Assembly (NCBI RefSeq): GCF_002218025.2
Contig: NZ_AP018681.1
Span: forward strand, 682,001-746,000
Reading direction: 5' to 3'
Origin: Vibrio casei
GTDB lineage: Bacteria; Pseudomonadota; Gammaproteobacteria; Enterobacterales; Vibrionaceae
DNA length: 64,000 bases
A model generated the notes under the pieces. That model saw nothing but the letters and a program-made list of their open reading frames with translations. It searched no databases and was not told where the DNA came from. Each line of letters starts with the position of its first letter. Within the stretch, counting starts at the first letter, position 1. Shown here in pieces: positions 18,611 to 27,167 of this stretch. Made by a program: the position numbers and the translations under genes.

Positions 18611-19522
18611 ATGCTTAATTCTCGATTGATTGCTCTTTTGCCCGATTTAGCCACCTTCATACTGGTGGTCAATAAAGGCAGCTTTACGGCAGCAGCAAAA
18701 GAATTAGGTGTCACGCCTTCGGCTTTAAGCAAACTCATCACTCGCTTGGAAGCTTCACTCTCTGTAAAACTGTTTGATCGCACGACACGAACATTACAAA
18801 TCACACAATCTGGTGAGAAAATTTATCAACAATCTGTCGCTATGGTGAACGCTGCTCAGCTTGCCATTGAAGTATCGAATGAAGAGCATTTAGAGCCAGT
18901 AGGCACTATTACGGTAGCTGCTCCAAAAGCGTTTTTAAGCATTCTTCTTCAACCCATTGTGACGCCATTTTTACAACAATATCCAGATATTGAATTGAAA
19001 CTTAAAGTCTCTGATGGCGATATTGATATGCTCGAACAAGGCATCGATATTATGTTTCGCTTAACCGATGCGCCTTATGAAAATCTCATTTCAAAAGAAC
19101 TTGGAAAGGTAAATTTATCTTTATGTGCTAGCCCTACATATCTTGATTTAAAAGGCACACCAGCCGAGCCGACAGAATTATCACTTCATGATTGCTTATA
19201 CCTTGGCGAAACCAAAACCGATCATATTTGGGATTTTGTAAAAGGTAATGAAACCCATACCATTCCAGTTTCAGGACGCTATGCGGTAAACCACTCGCAA
19301 ATGCGATTAAATGGAGTAAAAGATGGTTTAGGTATTGGTATTTTCCCCGATTTTGTCATCAAAGAAGCACTACAAAATGGTGAGGTCGTTCAGGTATTGA
19401 AAGATTGGACGATTAAAGGGAATTATCATGGTGTGATTGCTATGCAATACGCGCCAAGTAAATACATGCCGACGCGCTTGCGAGTCTTCATTGACTATGC
19501 GACGAAAAACCTGCCGATATAA
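18611..19522 (+). CDS. LysR-family transcriptional regulator
   Basis: A 303-residue LysR regulator with an N-terminal winged HTH (FTAAAKELGVTPSALSKLITRLE, within residues 20-45) and a substrate-binding domain to the end. The open frame continues 42 codons upstream, but ATG at 18611 has GGAG eight bases ahead and gives the usual LysR length. Divergent orientation to kbl-tdh, 146 bases apart, suggests that it controls threonine degradation; this is inference from layout. Confidence 0.9.
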   Translation: MLNSRLIALLPDLATFILVVNKGSFTAAAKELGVTPSALSKLITRLEASLSVKLFDRTTRTLQITQSGEKIYQQSVAMVNAAQLAIEVSNEEHLEPVGTITVAAPKAFLSILLQPIVTPFLQQYPDIELKLKVSDGDIDMLEQGIDIMFRLTDAPYENLISKELGKVNLSLCASPTYLDLKGTPAEPTELSLHDCLYLGETKTDHIWDFVKGNETHTIPVSGRYAVNHSQMRLNGVKDGLGIGIFPDFVIKEALQNGEVVQVLKDWTIKGNYHGVIAMQYAPSKYMPTRLRVFIDYATKNLPI

Positions 19523-19569
19523 TGTATCATGCAGGCTTACAATCGGTGATTAACATTCAAAAAAGAAGA

Positions 19570-20313
19570 TTACATACCTTGAAATTCAGTGATGGGTTTA
19601 CGGCCACGTAATGCGAGAAAATCAAGAAACTGCTTGGGCGTATGAGTGATCACCTTATCGCTTGGCATGGTGACTTTATCCAGTAAAGCACTGACTTTTT
19701 CAAACTTGCCTAAGTCATAACAAAAGTGAGCATCGGATCCCGTGGTAATAAAGCCACCCACCTCTTTCACTACGCGCGCAATCGCTTCACAGCGCTCTTC
19801 ACTGCCTGCTCGGCTTCCCCCCTTAAGCGAAGAATTATTTAACTCAATCGCGACATTGTACTCTTTAGCGCATAACGCAACGGCTTCAAAATCAAAATCG
19901 TAATTAGGGTTTCCCAAGTGGCCGAGAGCATCGACTTTACCGCTTTTGATCGTATTAATTAAAGCACGAGTATGTCCTGCTTTATCTTGAAAACGAAAAA
20001 CCGCTTCGTGAAAACTGGCGATAATCCAATCTAAATGTTCATAAGAACTCGGGTGAAGATCCACTTCACCTTGCTCGTTCATGATATTCGTTTCAACGCC
20101 TCGTAAAACGGCTACACCATTTAAAAATCTAGGCACAACTCGTTGATTGTTAAAAAACCAATAATGTGGAGAACCAGGCATTGCAGATGAGTGATCAGTT
20201 GTGCAAAACATTGCCATTCCATGTTCTTTCGCCATTTGAGCGTTTTCAATCAGTGTACTGTAAGCATGACCACTTGCGTAAGTATGCGTGTGAGTATCAA
20301 CTTTAATCTGCAT
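19570..20313 (-). CDS. ycdX: PHP-family phosphatase YcdX
   Basis: A 247-residue PHP-domain metal phosphatase, close to E. coli YcdX (245). The metal-binding motifs are [15 protein letters not shown] (6-20), TTDHS (39-43), an internal [15 protein letters not shown] and [13 protein letters not shown]. Family members bind three zinc ions and hydrolyse phosphate esters; the physiological substrate is not settled. Cytoplasmic, single gene, convergent with the LysR gene. Confidence 0.9.
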   Translation of the reverse strand: MQIKVDTHTHTYASGHAYSTLIENAQMAKEHGMAMFCTTDHSSAMPGSPHYWFFNNQRVVPRFLNGVAVLRGVETNIMNEQGEVDLHPSSYEHLDWIIASFHEAVFRFQDKAGHTRALINTIKSGKVDALGHLGNPNYDFDFEAVALCAKEYNVAIELNNSSLKGGSRAGSEERCEAIARVVKEVGGFITTGSDAHFCYDLGKFEKVSALLDKVTMPSDKVITHTPKQFLDFLALRGRKPITEFQGM

Positions 20314-20547
20314 GGGAACACCTTATTGTCTTATTTAATTCTAATACCATATCATTTGTGATGGGAAAAAGGACCATTCCGATATCACCATTTGATGATG
20401 ACCATCGTCACCAACCATAAATGAAGTAATATGCGCCTGATTTTTATATTTTGGTTCAAAGAATAGAGAAAAGTTTCACGTCAATAACATTTCTGGTCAA
20501 CAATTATCGTTAACCTCTTTTATCTATTTCTTGATAGGAACTTATCA

Positions 20548-21714
20548 ATGTCAAAAGTAAAGGCGAGAACACTGCTCACGCTGGCTATTTTAACGCTACT
20601 TCACGTGCCGTTTAGTCCGACTCTATTGGCTAAAACAAACCCCTTACAAGATCATCACTCACCTGAGTTTCGAGCATTACACACAACACGCTATCAAGAC
20701 GATGCCGAGCGAATCAAAAAAACATTTGAAAATGAGCTCTATACCTTAAATGCAAGTACTGCTGGTCACTACGGACTACGGATGTATCGCCAAACTTTAG
20801 ACCCTAAATATTCAGCAGCAGTATGGTCAGATATGGCTAGAGTCGCCAGTACCTTAAATGGCATTGCTGCAAGTATTCACACCAAAGAACAAGCAAAGGA
20901 ATATGGTTCAAAAAGATTGGAAGAATACAGAAAGAAAAAGACAACTCGCAGCCAACTTCGCTACCAAGCAACAAAAGACAAGCCAGAATACCTACTCATT
21001 GGTCTTGATATGCTCGGTTCGATGGCAAGAGCCAATGAATATGGCTTAAAACATAAAGCTGACGTGCAACTTCGTCACCTCATTAAACAGTTCGATTTTA
21101 AACCCTATGCAACCAATCCAGAAATGATTCGAGCGTGGGCAGCACAATTAGCCAATCAAGTTTACTGGTTGCGTCAATTAGGAGAGCAAGATATCGTCGA
21201 TGACTTTATTCATGCATTTAAAAACACTTACCCAGATAGCCAAGATAAGCAATTATCAGATCAACAATTTACGAATAAGATTTATGGATTAACGCATATT
21301 ATCTTTGCCGCTTCTGAATATTATCAACAGTCTGTTGATCCCAACGAGTTTGCTTGGATATATGACTATTTTGATAATAATATCGATCAGATTTTAACTC
21401 GCACAAAAGAGGATGTGGTAGCTGAAGTGGGTATCAGTTATCTTCTGGCAAACAAATTACACTCCCCGGTTCTTGCCGATACCCAATCAACCATTGCTCA
21501 CGCTATTGATATAAACCACGACATGATTCCATCAACTGACGGAAGTTTTGCATTACAAAAAGGTGAACATCGTAATGTGCTCGCGATCATGTTATTAAAT
21601 TGGCAAGGCGTCAAAAATGCACCAACGGTAAAGAACCAACCAGAAGTTTTTAAAGATCGACCTTATGGGTTAGTCAACAATAACTTAATGAACAATGATT
21701 TAGTCACAAAGTAA
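20548..21714 (+). CDS. Secreted/periplasmic protein, possible DUF3541
   Basis: A 388-residue protein with an N-terminal signal peptide (hydrophobic TLLTLAILTLLHVPF, likely cleavage around LLA-KT). The rest looks all-helical, with repeated helical segments (YLLIGLDMLGSMARANEYGL, TNKIYGLTHIIFAASEYY, EVGISYLLANKLHSPV), which suggests an alpha-alpha toroid or repeat fold. I believe it matches a vibrio family called DUF3541 but cannot verify. No catalytic motif stands out. Single gene, convergent with azlD; function unknown. Confidence 0.6.
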   Translation: MSKVKARTLLTLAILTLLHVPFSPTLLAKTNPLQDHHSPEFRALHTTRYQDDAERIKKTFENELYTLNASTAGHYGLRMYRQTLDPKYSAAVWSDMARVASTLNGIAASIHTKEQAKEYGSKRLEEYRKKKTTRSQLRYQATKDKPEYLLIGLDMLGSMARANEYGLKHKADVQLRHLIKQFDFKPYATNPEMIRAWAAQLANQVYWLRQLGEQDIVDDFIHAFKNTYPDSQDKQLSDQQFTNKIYGLTHIIFAASEYYQQSVDPNEFAWIYDYFDNNIDQILTRTKEDVVAEVGISYLLANKLHSPVLADTQSTIAHAIDINHDMIPSTDGSFALQKGEHRNVLAIMLLNWQGVKNAPTVKNQPEVFKDRPYGLVNNNLMNNDLVTK

Positions 21715-21781
21715 TGGTTTAGTCATAAAATAACGCTTTAATTAATAACCACCGCAGTACGGAGGAGAAAAACGTTAAATA

Positions 21782-22096
21782 TTACAAAAGCGTATTCAAC
21801 ATAAAGAAACAGCCCATGCTCAATATTGTCGTCGCAATAACATTTTTGGTCTTCCATGCCACTAGCGCAGCAATAACCGCCGCAATCAAATAAGGGTTAC
21901 CTAAGTTTACCGCTAATTTGTCATCATGAACAAACACAATAGGAGCCCAAATAGCCGTTAATACTGCGGGGCTAGAATAATTTAAAAGGCGCTGAGCACT
22001 TGGATTAATCTTTATAGGTAAGCGAGGTTCCAAAAAAAGGTATCGACTCAGAAAAACAACCGCTGTCATAGCAAAAATAGAGAGCAGAATCATCAC
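21782..22096 (-). CDS. azlD: AzlD-family branched-chain amino acid exporter subunit
   Basis: A 104-residue protein with four hydrophobic segments, typical AzlD size. Signatures include FLSRYLFLE near the N-terminus and LNYSSPAVLTAIWAPIVF. With AzlC it forms a branched-chain amino acid exporter of the LIV-E family. Its ATG overlaps the azlC stop by four bases, so the two are translationally coupled. Confidence 0.85.
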   Translation of the reverse strand: MMILLSIFAMTAVVFLSRYLFLEPRLPIKINPSAQRLLNYSSPAVLTAIWAPIVFVHDDKLAVNLGNPYLIAAVIAALVAWKTKNVIATTILSMGCFFMLNTLL

Positions 22097-22830
22097 TCCA
22101 CCTCGTTGTTGATCACAGGTTTCACCCCTGATTTAGATAGTTTAACTTCGGCCAAATAACCCGAAATCATCGCTAAGATACTGGCAATAATCAAACTCCC
22201 CTCAACCTTCCAATAGCTGAACAAAACAGAAGCCACTAAAGCCACAATCACAGAAATTAAAATAGGTAGATTTTTAATGGTAGGAATGACAATCGCAATA
22301 AAGGTTGCCGCCACCGCAAATTCCAATCCCCATTGATTCAAATTTGGGATCTGTTTTCCCGCGACAATCCCAGCAAAACTTGCAATATTCCAAACAAGAT
22401 AAAAACTTAGCCCTGCGCCTAAAGCATACCAAGGGTTAAACTCTTTTTGCTTTTGATGACCACAAACGGCAAACAGTTCGTCGGTAAGTAAAAACCCCAA
22501 GACTAAACGCCAAGGAGTACTTAATGGGCTGATTTTTTCTCGCATTGACATGCTGTACAGAAAGTGGCGCGAGGTAATAAAAAAAGTTGTCGCTAACATC
22601 GTCCAAATGCCAACGTTTGCATCAAACATGCCCGTTGCAACAAGCTGAGCAGCCCCTGCAAATAAAATCGCAGACAGTGCCTGAGCTTCAATTGGAGTGA
22701 GGCCAATATCAATGGCATATGACCCCGCCAATAACCCCCAAGGCAACACCGCAAGGCTTAATGGAGAGATAGCAAGCGCACCTCTCCACAATGAAATAAA
22801 TCGAGATGATGGATTACGCTCAGCTCCCAT
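22093..22830 (-). CDS. azlC: AzlC-family branched-chain amino acid exporter
   Basis: A 245-residue membrane protein with about seven hydrophobic segments. Family motifs are PWGLLAGSYAIDIGLTPIEA, FAGAAQLVATGM and FFITSRHFLYSMS. It probably exports branched-chain or related amino acids with AzlD. It follows the TPR membrane protein gene after 24 bases, so TPR-azlC-azlD may be one transcript. Confidence 0.9.
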   Translation of the reverse strand: MGAERNPSSRFISLWRGALAISPLSLAVLPWGLLAGSYAIDIGLTPIEAQALSAILFAGAAQLVATGMFDANVGIWTMLATTFFITSRHFLYSMSMREKISPLSTPWRLVLGFLLTDELFAVCGHQKQKEFNPWYALGAGLSFYLVWNIASFAGIVAGKQIPNLNQWGLEFAVAATFIAIVIPTIKNLPILISVIVALVASVLFSYWKVEGSLIIASILAMISGYLAEVKLSKSGVKPVINNEVE

Positions 22831-22854
22831 TTTGAAGAATTCCTAATAACAAAT

Positions 22855-23727
22855 CTATGAGTGTTCAGTCGGATCAATCAAAGCTTCAAAGCGAACATTG
22901 CCACGAAGTAATTCAAAATCCGTTTCTTCTGCGGCTAATTCTCGTAATGAATTACTTGATTCAATGGCAAGCTTAAGATCATTAATGGCCTGCTCTTCTG
23001 CACCAAGACGAGAATAAGCACAAGCACGTTGATAAAGCGCATGGCCATTACTGTCATCCACTTCTAAGACTCGGTTACATATACTTAATGCCCAATGGTA
23101 TTCATTGATTTCCATTGCTGCATCCGCTTTATGCGTTAGTGCTTCTAAATCACCTGGGCGTATCTTCAGAATTTCATCATAGGTCTCAATTTGCTGCTCC
23201 GGTGTTTGCGCACTTTGCGCCCGAAGCCATAAATTATGTACCTCATTGATAATCTCAATTTCTCGATTATTTTCGGTAATAATGCGCGTTTTACGTTTCA
23301 AATCCCGTTCTAAAGCACCGAATTTTTTCTCGTAGGACATGGTGATTTCGTTTAAACGCTTATCCGCCATTTCTTTGGTGTTATGCTTGATTTCTTTAAG
23401 AGATTGCCAACCGACTAATGCCACTAAAGACGCCACCCCCGCAATAATATAGAAGAAATAAGTAACGGTAATATTTGAGTAGTTGAGCGACTTATCTGCA
23501 ACGTCTAATTCACGGTCAGTGATCTGTATGGTTAGTCGACGTTCCAAATCTTGTTGATCCATACGCAAAGATTTCAATTCATCAAGAATATAGCGCTCCA
23601 TTAACGGACGGTCGAGTATCTCTGTTTTTGAATATTTTTCTTCTGCTGCGGCGAGTACTTGAAACGACAGCAACGACACTAAAACAATCCATAACCATTT
23701 CATAACTATGCTTATCTTCCTTTTCAA
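22855..23727 (-). CDS. TPR membrane protein with coiled coil
   Basis: A 290-residue protein: N-terminal signal-like hydrophobic stretch (WLWIVLVSLLSFQVLAAAEE, about 10-29), a second membrane segment (about 88-106, VTYFFYIIAGVASLVALVGW), a charged coiled coil (about 110-165) and at least three TPR-like repeats (about 170-265, e.g. ALYQRACAYSRLGAEEQAIN). The TPRs are thus probably cytosolic. Proteins of this kind organise membrane complexes. It is the likely first gene of an operon with azlCD. Function unknown. Confidence 0.7.
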   Translation of the reverse strand: MKRKISIVMKWLWIVLVSLLSFQVLAAAEEKYSKTEILDRPLMERYILDELKSLRMDQQDLERRLTIQITDRELDVADKSLNYSNITVTYFFYIIAGVASLVALVGWQSLKEIKHNTKEMADKRLNEITMSYEKKFGALERDLKRKTRIITENNREIEIINEVHNLWLRAQSAQTPEQQIETYDEILKIRPGDLEALTHKADAAMEINEYHWALSICNRVLEVDDSNGHALYQRACAYSRLGAEEQAINDLKLAIESSNSLRELAAEETDFELLRGNVRFEALIDPTEHS

Positions 23728-23828
23728 TATTTAGCAACAAACCTTAACATATAAGCTAAAAAATTATAGTCTTGGAAAAGAAACAACTTTTAAAAGCGAT
23801 ATATAAAGCACTATTACTAATAAAATAC

Positions 23829-24359
23829 TTAATTTTGTTTCCCTTTCTTCTGGTTAAAAATCATTTCCAAAAGAAACGTTTCTCTTTCTATCGATAAGCC
23901 CTTTTTATCGCTTAATGCTATGGTGCTTAGGTTGTGTTCAATGGCTTCTTCAAGATTAATCCAAATCGGCTTCATGCCATTATTAATTTCATGACTTTCA
24001 AAACGGGTATGGCCTAATGTCTTATCAACCTTGCAGGTATAGCAGTAAGAAATCATGTGGATGACATCCGCATTCGTTTTGTGCCATGGCCGATATTCTT
24101 CATAACGCCCGAATGGTTCAATATCACGAATATTTTGAGCGCCGGTTTCTTCTTGTAATTCTCGAATCATGCCTTCAATTTTATCTTCACCTGCCTCCAA
24201 TCCTCCACCAGGCAGAGTGTAGTCATGATAACGCTCAGTATAGAGCAGTAAGATATCGGCTCCATTCAAAACAATGGCGCGTGTTGCTAAACGTTGAATA
24301 ATACTCAGTTCATCAAGCGAGAGAATATCCGGATGGATGGTGCTGCGTAGTAATTTCAT
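23829..24359 (-). CDS. NUDIX hydrolase
   Basis: A 176-residue NUDIX protein with the full Nudix box GGGLEAGEDKIEGMIRELQE followed by ETGA (about residues 51-74). It will hydrolyse a nucleoside diphosphate linked to another moiety; substrate unknown. No extra domain. It is upstream of the TPR-azlCD group by about 100 bases and may or may not share its transcript. Confidence 0.88.
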   Translation of the reverse strand: MKLLRSTIHPDILSLDELSIIQRLATRAIVLNGADILLLYTERYHDYTLPGGGLEAGEDKIEGMIRELQEETGAQNIRDIEPFGRYEEYRPWHKTNADVIHMISYCYTCKVDKTLGHTRFESHEINNGMKPIWINLEEAIEHNLSTIALSDKKGLSIERETFLLEMIFNQKKGKQN

Positions 24360-24482
24360 ATAAACAAAGGCTTTATTAGTAATAAAAAGATCTTATCAGT
24401 TTTCAGGTGACATTATTGATTGTTTTTCTTATCAACTCGATGTGTAAACTAATATCTCGCTATTATTTGACGACGACCTCAA

Positions 24483-25190
24483 CTAATCGATGTTTAACTC
24501 CGCGACCGATTCAATACACATTGCATCATGTCGCCAATATTCCAAATCACAATCGATCAACTCCCCTTTTTGATTATAATTGACACGCTCAACTAACGTT
24601 GCAGGGCTGCCAGCAGTGGCACGTAACGCTTTTGCCATATTGCCTAATAATGAAGTAGTACTAACACGATAACGAATTCGTTGATATACCTGTCCGTAAT
24701 GCTCACGGTAGATATCAGTAAGTGATTGCGTTAAGTCATGGCTCAATAGTTTAGGGAAAATATCAGGTCGGACAAAATTTGTTACAAAGACCACCGGCCG
24801 ATCATCAAGATAACGGACACAATCAAAGCGGTATACATCAGCAAAAGGGGCAAGATCTAACAATGTTGCGGCCTGCTTATTCGCCAGCATAGACTTTGCT
24901 GAAACAAGCTGCGTTTCAGGGACTCTGCCTTGCGATAACGCCATATTGGTAAAATTTAACGTTTGTGTAGGGTCGTAAACTAAAGGATCAGGAGAGATAA
25001 ACCAACCTCTGCGATCTTCACGATAAATTTGACCTTCTGCCTCTAATAAAGAAAGTGCCTCACGTAAGGTAATACGTGTCGTATCAAATGATTCAGCTAA
25101 CTTCCGCTCTGATGGTAACTTTTGTCTCGGCGTTAACATTCCCGAATCTATCTGCTCAACAATAGCTTCTTTTATTTTTACGTATTGCAT
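24483..25190 (-). CDS. GntR-family regulator with UTRA domain
   Basis: A 235-residue HutC-type regulator. An N-terminal winged HTH (ESFDTTRITLREALSLLEAE) is followed by a UTRA ligand domain (about 85-230, with YRFDCVRYLDDRPVVFVTNF). Its ATG at 25190 follows GGGG. A dyad CCTACTTAAAATAGG lies just upstream and may be its own operator. The regulated pathway is not evident from neighbours. Confidence 0.85.
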   Translation of the reverse strand: MQYVKIKEAIVEQIDSGMLTPRQKLPSERKLAESFDTTRITLREALSLLEAEGQIYREDRRGWFISPDPLVYDPTQTLNFTNMALSQGRVPETQLVSAKSMLANKQAATLLDLAPFADVYRFDCVRYLDDRPVVFVTNFVRPDIFPKLLSHDLTQSLTDIYREHYGQVYQRIRYRVSTTSLLGNMAKALRATAGSPATLVERVNYNQKGELIDCDLEYWRHDAMCIESVAELNID

Positions 25191-25198
25191 ACGATACC

Positions 25199-25213
25199 CC
25201 TACTTAAAATAGG
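25199..25213. promoter_or_regulatory. Possible GntR autoregulatory operator
   Basis: The 15-base imperfect palindrome CCTACTTAAAATAGG (one mismatched pair) lies nine bases before the GntR start codon. Position and symmetry fit an autoregulatory operator that would also cover the ribosome binding site. Confidence 0.4.
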
Positions 25214-25246
25214 TACTCAGTCATTCAAAAAATACACAAAGCGTAT

Positions 25247-25287
25247 AAAAAATTCGCCCCAAGCATGAACATGGAGCGAATTTTTAT
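25247..25287 (-). terminator. Terminator after yqaE
   Basis: AAAAATTCGC and GCGAATTTTT form a stem with T-runs on both strands. It lies 52 bases after the yqaE stop in minus direction and upstream of the GntR gene, so it separates the two. Confidence 0.8.
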
Positions 25288-25338
25288 TCATAAGCGATAT
25301 TAGATATGCCGTAACACCTTACAACTTAACAAACATGA

Positions 25339-25500
25339 TTACTTCGTCACTATCCATAATGCATGGATCATCGCTGGGAAGAAGAAAAAGAAGCATAATA
25401 CGATGTTAATTAATAAATCTTTACCAACACCGCATTTTAAGAAAACAGCCACAGGTGGTAAAAGTACCGCTAAAATAATCGCAACTAATTTGTTATCCAT
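25339..25500 (-). CDS. yqaE: YqaE/Pmp3 small membrane protein
   Basis: A 53-residue protein of the UPF0057/Pmp3 family with two membrane segments: IILAVLLPPVAVFLKCGVG and LLINIVLCFFFFPAMIHALW. The LPPVAVFLK and GVGKDLLINIVL stretches are the family signature. These proteolipids are associated with membrane stress and ion homeostasis. ATG at 25500 follows GGAGGTGAC, an ideal ribosome binding site. It is monocistronic with its own terminator. Confidence 0.9.
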   Translation of the reverse strand: MDNKLVAIILAVLLPPVAVFLKCGVGKDLLINIVLCFFFFFPAMIHALWIVTK

Positions 25501-25644
25501 CAGTCACCTCCATCAAAATTTAATAAAAAAACTTTTATTTCAAAAAGTATGGCCAAATTACAGTAATAAGCTCAATCATGTTTCAATTTAACGTCAAAGT
25601 TATTCATTATCCTAATCAGTTTTGATATTAGGTCACAAATCAAC

Positions 25645-26052
25645 CTATCTCAATGCGATAATTTCCCAGCTGTGGGTCATTTCAATACCAGCGCCTAACA
25701 TGAGACAAACAGAACAGTACTTTTCAAGAGAATTAGCAGCAACGTTAGCAACCACGTTTTCATCTAGATCTTGTCCAGAGACTTCAAAGTGGATATTAAT
25801 ATGAGTAAAAACTCGAGGAGCAGTTTCACGACGTTCAGTCGTCAATTTAGCGACACAACCAAATACCGCTTGGTTAGCGGTTTGCAAACCGTCAATAACA
25901 TCAACAGAACTGCAACCACCAGCGGCCATTAGCACCATTTCCATAGGACTTGGTCCTGTTTTTCCGCCATTACCATCCATAACAACGGCATGCCCAGATT
26001 GAGACTCACCAACAAATTGAAACCCATCTACCCATTTAACTTCTGCTTGCAT
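25645..26052 (-). CDS. OsmC/YhfA-family protein
   Basis: A 135-residue OsmC-family protein. The two redox cysteines sit in AAGGCSSVDV and KYCSVCLML, and GKTGPSPMEMVLMA is the family signature. OsmC-like proteins reduce organic hydroperoxides or act on thiol stress. The frame extends five codons further (26067), but the ATG at 26052 gives the family start (MQAEVKWVDG). It resembles YhfA more than Ohr. Single gene. Confidence 0.85.
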   Translation of the reverse strand: MQAEVKWVDGFQFVGESQSGHAVVMDGNGGKTGPSPMEMVLMAAGGCSSVDVIDGLQTANQAVFGCVAKLTTERRETAPRVFTHINIHFEVSGQDLDENVVANVAANSLEKYCSVCLMLGAGIEMTHSWEIIALR

Positions 26053-26230
26053 AACACCCCTCAACACAACAAATAAATAACCTGAACTCTGTAAAAGAAA
26101 GTCTATTCTCTATTAATTTATAGCTTATTAATTTATAGCCTATTGCCTCATTGACAGAACAGCGCAGAGATTTTATACCCATGACACTAATTAGATGACC
26201 AGATAATAAGTACAATTGGTATGAGCTGCA

Positions 26231-26629
26231 TTAATATTTTTTTACGATAGTTTGACCGATCGGGGCCAATGAAATCAATGCAAGCTTAATATGTTGAATA
26301 CCAAACGGAATACCAATAATCGTGACAAAACACGCTAATGCTGACGTTAAATGCCCAATGGCAAGCCAAATACCGGCAAAGACAAACCATACAACATTAC
26401 CAATCATACCTAGAACGCCCGTTCCAACATCTTTTTTAAAGCTCAATTCGTTACGTTTCACCGCTTCTTTTCCAAAAGGGAAAAACGTGAATGCACCAAT
26501 CACAAAGCACGATTTAGCCCAAGGAATACAAATTATACTGATGATACAAAACACACCGGCTATCCACCAGAATAGCCCCATGAACACTCCCCCGAGCAAA
26601 AACCATAAAATATTACCAATCGTACGCAT
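26231..26629 (-). CDS. yccF: YccF-family inner membrane protein
   Basis: A 132-residue protein with two copies of the YccF domain, each containing hydrophobic stretches (GNILWFLLGGVFMGLFWWIA and GNVVWFVFAGIWLAIGHLTS) and the motif GIPFG/CIPWAKS. The E. coli homologue has 148 residues. An inner-membrane protein of unknown function. A short open frame of 33 codons ends directly before its ATG (separate entry). Confidence 0.88.
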   Translation of the reverse strand: MRTIGNILWFLLGGVFMGLFWWIAGVFCIISIICIPWAKSCFVIGAFTFFPFGKEAVKRNELSFKKDVGTGVLGMIGNVVWFVFAGIWLAIGHLTSALACFVTIIGIPFGIQHIKLALISLAPIGQTIVKKY

Positions 26630-26731
26630 TCAAACCTCTTCTATAATCCGGCATGCATCAGCATCGCCTTGCTGTCCATTTTGTTGTATGACTAACTCTG
26701 TATCACGTTCTCTAAGACTTAAGATAAACAT
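26630..26731 (-). CDS. Possible 33-residue small protein upstream of yccF
   Basis: An open frame whose TGA is directly followed by the yccF ATG. It encodes MFILSLRERDTELVIQQNGQ then a 13-residue tail ending RIIEEV. The tight junction would allow coupling, but no family is recognised, and it may simply be the untranslated leader of yccF next to the ktrB remnant. Low confidence. Confidence 0.2.
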   Translation of the reverse strand: MFILSLRERDTELVIQQNGQQGDADACRIIEEV

Positions 26732-26735
26732 ATCA

Positions 26736-27081
26736 TTAGTCAGTCAATATATTATCTTCAGGATACTTGAGTAATGTTGAATTAGATTTCGCTAACATGT
26801 AAGCCAATGTTAACAGCCCTATATGGCCAATAATCCGATCATAACCATAATCACAACATAATGTATTTTCATGGCGCTGATAACTCAGCCGTTAAACTGG
26901 CAAATAACCCCACGGTTGCGAAAGTGGGATAACCTTCCACATAACGTTGTCGAAACTGGCTTCTTCTGTCAGTATCAATAAAAACGGTAAGGATAATACC
27001 ACTGACCACTGTGATAGCCAAAGTTCGTGTCACTTTCGGCCAACTTACGGTACGCTTAAATATAACCGCAGATAAGTTCAT
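26736..27081 (-). pseudogene. ktrB: Decayed C-terminal remnant of KtrB/TrkH potassium transporter
   Basis: Translated in shifting frames, the minus strand recovers stretches of a Ktr/Trk potassium-transporter subunit: IFKRTVSWPKVTRTLAIT, TFATVG..LTAELSAP, KYIML, IGHIGLLTLAYMLAKSNSTL and the end LKYPEDNILTD followed by TAA at 26736. These match the last pore loop and final helices of KtrB. At least two frameshifts separate them and the N-terminal three quarters of the gene are missing. No ktrA is near. A gene relic, not a functional transporter. Confidence 0.6.
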
Positions 27082-27167
27082 TTATAGCAAAGAGTAGGCA
27101 GCAACCCTAATTTTTGATAGCGTCTAATCTGACCTTGAATTCAATACATTAAGGCTTACGAATTTAA

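Noticed and set aside
26322..26774. 150-codon plus-strand open frame opposite yccF
   Set aside because: Antisense to yccF and the ktrB relic; composition (Pro, Thr, Asn rich) is that of a reverse-strand shadow.
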